A stretch of DNA of 8,099 nucleotides from contig MGIN01000027.1 of assembly GCA_001793775.1 (NCBI GenBank), forward strand, positions 1 through 8,099, read 5' to 3'. Numbering within the stretch: position 1 is the first letter of the stretch; each line of letters opens with the position of its first letter. This DNA is from Candidatus Wolfebacteria bacterium GWA1_42_9. Its GTDB lineage: Bacteria > Patescibacteriota > Minisyncoccia > UBA6257 > JAGOQP01. This document shows, one piece after another, positions 4,999-8,099 of this stretch. The position numbers and the translations under genes were made by a program. The notes below the pieces were generated by a model. The model saw only the letters and a list, made by a program, of their open reading frames with translations, had not been told where the DNA came from and ran no database searches.

Positions 4999-7413
4999 CT
5001 ATTCTAGCTCTCCCCATTTTTTTCCTGTTTTTATATCTACTTTCAGCGGAGCATCTAGTTTGTAAGACAACTCCATCAACTCTTTTATTTTCTGAGCGGT
5101 CGGACTGTCCGTTCCGTTTTTTAATAAATCTTGGCTAATCTCAAAAATCAGCTCATCGTGGATGGAAAGAATCAATTTTATTTTCTCGGACAAACCATTT
5201 TGGACGACATAGTCAAAAACTTTAATCATTGCCAACTTGAGGACGTCGGCCGCCAAGCTTTGGGTGGGCATGTTGACCGCCTCTCTTTCGGCACTGGAGG
5301 CCAAAAATTGATTGGGAGAGTTGATTGAAAAGACGCTTCGGAAGCGACCGTTGACGTTGGAAGAAATTCCGCTCTGGCGAGAACTCTCTAGAACCTTTGC
5401 CTGCCAGTTTCTGATGGAGGGAAACTGCTCAAAATATTTCTTGATGAAATCCTTAGCCTGGTCGGGAGGAATCTTGGCTGTTTGAGAGAGGGCCCGGTAA
5501 CCCATTCCATAGATCATTCCAAAATTGAGAGTTTTGGCCAGCCTTCTCATGTGCGGGGCGACTTCTTCTTTTTTTACACCGAATATTTTTTGGGCAGTTA
5601 GGGAGTGAATATCTTCTCCTCTTTTAAAAGCAGCCAGCATGTTTTGGTCTTGGGTGAGATGGGCCAGAATCCGAAGCTCTATCTGGGAATAGTCGAAGGA
5701 AACCAAAAAAAAGCTTTTGGGGGCGACAAAAATATTTCTGATCTGGATTGACCAGGATGATTCCTGGGGGATGTTTTGGAGATTGGGGTTTTGGCAGGAA
5801 AGCCGGCCGGTGGCCGCTCCCAACTGAAGAAAAGTGGGATGGATTCGGCTGTCGTTCCCGACTAATTTTTCTAAAGGATCCAAATAAGTTGTTTTTAGTT
5901 TGAAAAACTCCCGATATTCCAGAATTTCTTTGACTAGCGGATAATCCTGGGAAATTTTTTCCAGTTTTTCAGCCGAGGTTGATTTTATCTTCAGTCCCTT
6001 TTTTTGAAAATAAACAAGGAGTTGTTTGGGAGAATTGAGGTTTATGCTCTCTCCCATCTTTTTAATAATCTCTTTTTTCACTCCCTTTATCTCACTGGTC
6101 AGTTTTGTCTGAACGCTTCTTAGCTCTTCTCTGTCAATCAAAACACCGTTTTTTTCCATTGTTGCCAGAACGGGAACAAGAAGCATTTCGATTCCGTAAA
6201 AAATTTTTTCCAGCCCGGCGGTTTTTATCTTTTTGGTCAGCCAAGAATAAGATTTTAGAAGAAACTCTTTTTGGGAGATTTTTTCTTTGAGAATTTTTTG
6301 GCAAGCCTCCAGCCAATCTCTGGTTTTAATCTCTAAAAGCTCCAAGCCGATTTTGACGTCAAAAACAGGAGGCGCCAGAAAGGTTTTTTTAAAAAAATCT
6401 TTTAGGTCGTAGCCAATTTTGGTTTTGGAGGAGAGACGGTCTTTTTCTAGGAGTTGAGCGTCATCTTCAATTGTAATGACTTCTTGGCCGATACCCTGAA
6501 AGGGAATTTTGTTTTGAATCAGCTTTTTGAAAGTCGCTATTTCTGAATTAATGTCGCTTTTTTCCACCGCGCCCACTCTTTTTAGCAGGCTGGAAAAATC
6601 GTTCTCTTCAAAATATCTTTCTATTTTTTTGGGGATGGGCGAAAGAATCAATTCTTCCAATTTAACTTTTACGGGAACGGATAGATTGATAGCAGCCAGC
6701 TCTCGGGAAAGAATAGCCAAATCCTTATTTCTTTTTATTTTTTCAAAAATCTTTTCTTTTGCTCCTTTTTTGAAAAAGTTATCAAGGGTTTTATATTTTT
6801 TTAGTATGGCAGAGGCAGTTTTAGGGCCGACTCCGGGAACTCCGGGGATATTGTCGGAGGCATCTCCTACTAGGGCCTTGTAGTCAATCATCTGGGGAGG
6901 TCGGATACCATATCTTTCTTCAACTGCCTCTTCGTCGTAGCGGGCGGTTTGAGAGATTCCTTTTTTGAATGTCTCTACAATTACTCTGCCGTTCTCGACC
7001 AGCTGGAGAGAATCTAGATCTCCTGTAAGAATGAGTATCCGGGCGTCGTTTCTAAATTTTTGAGCCAAGGTGCCAATTAAATCGTCGGCCTCATACCCCG
7101 GAGCCTCCAAGGTTTTGATGGAAAAACTTTCAAAAAGTTTATGAGCACCGGCCAGTTGCGGAGCCAGCTCGTCGGGGGTCGGCGGTCGGTGGATTTTATA
7201 GTCGGCAAACCTCTGTTTTCTGAAAGTCGGTTCGGGTCGGTCAAAAAGAGCGGCAGCAAAGTCAGGTTTTTTTGACTGGATGATTTTTAGGAGAATGTTG
7301 GCAACGCCATAAAGAGCTCCTGTCGGCTCTCCTTTTTTATTGGACAAAGGCGGCAGAGCATGAAAGCAGCGATGGATCAGGGAGTTGGCGTCGATAAGGA
7401 GCAGAGTTTTCAT
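4999..7413 (-). CDS. polA: DNA polymerase I, 5' nuclease and polymerase active, proofreading domain decayed
   Basis: Repair and Okazaki-fragment-processing polymerase, 804 aa (E. coli 928, Taq 832). The 5' nuclease domain (1-280) is intact: MKTLLLIDAN with D8, EADD (108-111), LTGDLDS (129-135) and the helix-hairpin-helix GDASDNIPGVPGVGPKTA (183-200). The 3'-5' exonuclease region is reduced to about 290-405: the first D-x-E motif is missing and only remnants such as KIGYDLKDF (332-340) and FDVKIGLELL (351-360) remain, so no proofreading is expected. The polymerase (about 406-804) has motif A SFDYSQIELR (572-581, D574), O-helix RRLAKTLNFGMIYGMG (623-638, with K627, F631 and Y635 aligning to Taq K663, F667 and Y671) and motif C SIHDELIFE (750-758, D753). 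Ser replaces the common Gln before HDE. AGGG lies 7 nt before ATG 7413; an extended -10 like TGATAAAAT (7425-7433, minus) is very near the start. Convergent with jag, divergent from the next gene. Confidence 0.96.
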   Translation of the reverse strand: MKTLLLIDANSLIHRCFHALPPLSNKKGEPTGALYGVANILLKIIQSKKPDFAAALFDRPEPTFRKQRFADYKIHRPPTPDELAPQLAGAHKLFESFSIKTLEAPGYEADDLIGTLAQKFRNDARILILTGDLDSLQLVENGRVIVETFKKGISQTARYDEEAVEERYGIRPPQMIDYKALVGDASDNIPGVPGVGPKTASAILKKYKTLDNFFKKGAKEKIFEKIKRNKDLAILSRELAAINLSVPVKVKLEELILSPIPKKIERYFEENDFSSLLKRVGAVEKSDINSEIATFKKLIQNKIPFQGIGQEVITIEDDAQLLEKDRLSSKTKIGYDLKDFFKKTFLAPPVFDVKIGLELLEIKTRDWLEACQKILKEKISQKEFLLKSYSWLTKKIKTAGLEKIFYGIEMLLVPVLATMEKNGVLIDREELRSVQTKLTSEIKGVKKEIIKKMGESINLNSPKQLLVYFQKKGLKIKSTSAEKLEKISQDYPLVKEILEYREFFKLKTTYLDPLEKLVGNDSRIHPTFLQLGAATGRLSCQNPNLQNIPQESSWSIQIRNIFVAPKSFFLVSFDYSQIELRILAHLTQDQNMLAAFKRGEDIHSLTAQKIFGVKKEEVAPHMRRLAKTLNFGMIYGMGYRALSQTAKIPPDQAKDFIKKYFEQFPSIRNWQAKVLESSRQSGISSNVNGRFRSVFSINSPNQFLASSAEREAVNMPTQSLAADVLKLAMIKVFDYVVQNGLSEKIKLILSIHDELIFEISQDLLKNGTDSPTAQKIKELMELSYKLDAPLKVDIKTGKKWGELE

Positions 7414-7450
7414 AACTTTTCCCTATTTTATCATTCGGGCGTTTTTATTG

Positions 7451-7467
7451 CTAACAAGCTTTGTTAG
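7451..7467. repeat. short palindrome upstream of polA
   Basis: CTAACAA-GCT-TTGTTAG, arms of 7 bp around 3 bp, 38 bp upstream of the polA start. It is compact and symmetric like a dimeric repressor operator, or could be a small hairpin in the polA leader. No regulator is encoded in the window. Confidence 0.45.
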
Positions 7468-7485
7468 ATTTTGCCTTTTACCATA

Positions 7486-7510
7486 CCCCGCAGCCTCGGA
7501 AGGTGCAGGG
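7486..7510 (-). other. GC-rich hairpin that pairs better as minus-strand RNA
   Basis: On the minus strand CCCTGCA pairs with TGCGGGG (7 bp including one G-U), continued by CCT/AGG around a TCCG loop with one bulged C. On the plus strand the same wobble position becomes a C-A mismatch. This asymmetry suggests a transcript in the polA direction, either the polA leader or a separate small RNA. The spacer around it is AT-rich, so the GC island stands out. No known RNA family is recognised. Confidence 0.4.
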
Positions 7511-7511
7511 T

Positions 7512-7564
7512 TCCTATAACCGCAGCGTTGTTTTTATCAAATAAAGACACTAGCGGTTATAGGA
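7512..7564. repeat. 12-bp perfect inverted repeat in the polA divergent spacer
   Basis: TCCTATAACCGC (7512-7523) and GCGGTTATAGGA (7553-7564) are exact inverted copies separated by 29 bp. Each arm contains TATAGG in opposite directions. On the minus strand TTGATA (7535-7540) lies 16 bp before TATAGG (7513-7518), a possible polA promoter. It may be a paired operator for the divergent genes or the closing stem of an RNA that includes the adjacent GC hairpin. Confidence 0.6.
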
Positions 7565-7594
7565 GTTATCCCCATATAGTTTTTTGTCTGATTG

Positions 7595-7603
7595 TGTTAT
7601 ACT
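7595..7603 (+). promoter_or_regulatory. extended -10 promoter for the right-edge membrane protein gene
   Basis: TGTTATACT (TG at 7595-7596, TATACT at 7598-7603). No good -35 exists 16-18 bp upstream, as is common for extended -10 promoters. Transcription would start near 7610, leaving an AT-rich leader of about 45 nt without a Shine-Dalgarno. Confidence 0.45.
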
Positions 7604-7654
7604 TTTCGAAAAGGCCAACAAAAATATTTTTTAAAATTAAAAATTTTTATAAAT

Positions 7655-8099
7655 ATGGACCAACCCCAAAACGTGTATCCGGGCAGTCCCAATCAAACCG
7701 GTCAATCCGGCAATGTTCCTCCGCCCCCACCCCAAGAACAGCAGGTAGGCATCCGGAGCATGGAGTCGGATCTTAAGTCAATCCAACAAACCGGAGGTGA
7801 ATCTCCTCAGTCGCAAATTATCAGCGCCCCCGAACTGTCAGCGGCAAGAAACCAACAGGCACCCCCCAGACCCCCTTATCAGCCGACACCAGTACCTTCT
7901 CCCGGTCAGCCGCCGGCCGCTGATATTTCTGCTACCCCAACTTTTTCGGAAGAACCGATTATTTCTCCTAAAAAATCGTTCGGTCTCAAATCTATCTTGA
8001 TGGTCATAGGAGTGGCTATCCTGGCGGTAGCGGTTGGATTTGGCGTCTACTATCTGGTTTTGTCTTTGAAGACGGAGCCGGAAGTTAATCTGGGAGGAA
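7655..8099 (+). CDS. single-pass membrane protein with proline-rich N-terminal tail, 3' end outside the window
   Basis: Open from ATG 7655 to the right edge: 148 codons, no stop. Residues 1-105 form a disordered, Pro/Gln/Ser-rich tail (VPPPPPQEQQ at 21-30, PPRPPYQPTPVPSPGQPP at 70-87) with no signal peptide. One island of different character, GIRSMESDLKSIQQTGGE (32-49), is predicted helical and ends in a GG turn. A membrane helix follows at about 113-137 (ILMVIGVAILAVAVGFGVYY) after KK at 106-107, so the tail is probably cytoplasmic and the missing C-terminal part outside. Short motifs of the type I-R-x-M-x-S-D-L near a proline-rich tail are, as far as I recall, frequent in CPR membrane proteins of unknown function; I cannot verify this here. 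The start is chosen because it is the first ATG after the extended -10 and gives a continuous coding pattern. No Shine-Dalgarno is visible. The function cannot be named from this part. Confidence 0.8.
   Translation, partial: MDQPQNVYPGSPNQTGQSGNVPPPPPQEQQVGIRSMESDLKSIQQTGGESPQSQIISAPELSAARNQQAPPRPPYQPTPVPSPGQPPAADISATPTFSEEPIISPKKSFGLKSILMVIGVAILAVAVGFGVYYLVLSLKTEPEVNLGG

Noticed and set aside
6527..6883. 118-codon plus-strand frame inside polA
   Set aside because: Shadow of the conserved 5' nuclease coding region on the opposite strand.
7566..7574. TTATCCCCA, a one-mismatch DnaA box upstream of the right-edge gene
   Set aside because: One or two such matches are expected by chance in a window of this size, and it stands alone.
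7471..7776. 101-codon plus-strand frame over the divergent spacer
   Set aside because: It spans the inverted repeats and runs in another frame from the well-supported gene at 7655.
7797..8000. 67-codon plus-strand frame near the right edge
   Set aside because: Out-of-frame shadow of the proline-rich gene starting at 7655.

Overview
The window is an origin-of-replication locus from a low-GC bacterium (roughly 40% GC by eye), most likely a member of the Patescibacteria (Candidate Phyla Radiation), possibly Microgenomates-like. This is inferred from the gene order, the compact gene set, the AT-rich spacers with degenerate repeats, a PolI without a proofreading site, and a proline-rich CPR-style membrane protein. 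The standard code fits: TGA is used as stop in dnaA and rpmH. No gene looks frameshifted.

Left part, minus strand: dnaN (sliding clamp, cut by the left edge) and dnaA (initiator). The 163 bp between them holds a perfect DnaA box, CTA-type trinucleotides and a block that is 28/30 A+T directly before dnaN. This is a good candidate for the unwinding part of oriC. Upstream of dnaA lies a second cluster of DnaA-box-like sites next to an array of ATACT-type repeats. The 504-codon open frame at dnaA is over-extended; the protein should start at 2436.

Middle, plus strand: in the dnaA-rpmH spacer, normally only control DNA, sits a self-contained unit. It has a sigma70-like promoter (2629-2657), a foldable leader, a near-perfect Shine-Dalgarno, a 96-codon unrecognised gene of about 56% GC, and a strong GC hairpin after it. 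It is the least ordinary object in the window. The classic plus-strand cluster follows: rpmH (L34, 44 aa), rnpA (RNase P protein), yidC (membrane insertase) and a short jag/khpB overlapping yidC by 38 nt. Together these serve replication start, tRNA maturation, ribosome assembly and membrane protein insertion.

Right part: polA on the minus strand, convergent with jag, has an intact 5' nuclease and polymerase but a decayed 3'-5' exonuclease domain. A 241 bp divergent spacer follows, with three inverted repeats, one of which pairs better as minus-strand RNA. The window ends inside a plus-strand gene for a membrane protein with a proline-rich N-terminal tail.

No tRNA, rRNA, CRISPR, insertion sequence or transposase was seen. 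The only gap above 300 bp without a gene is 2437-2763; its contents are described under the dnaA control region and the orphan unit's promoter and leader.
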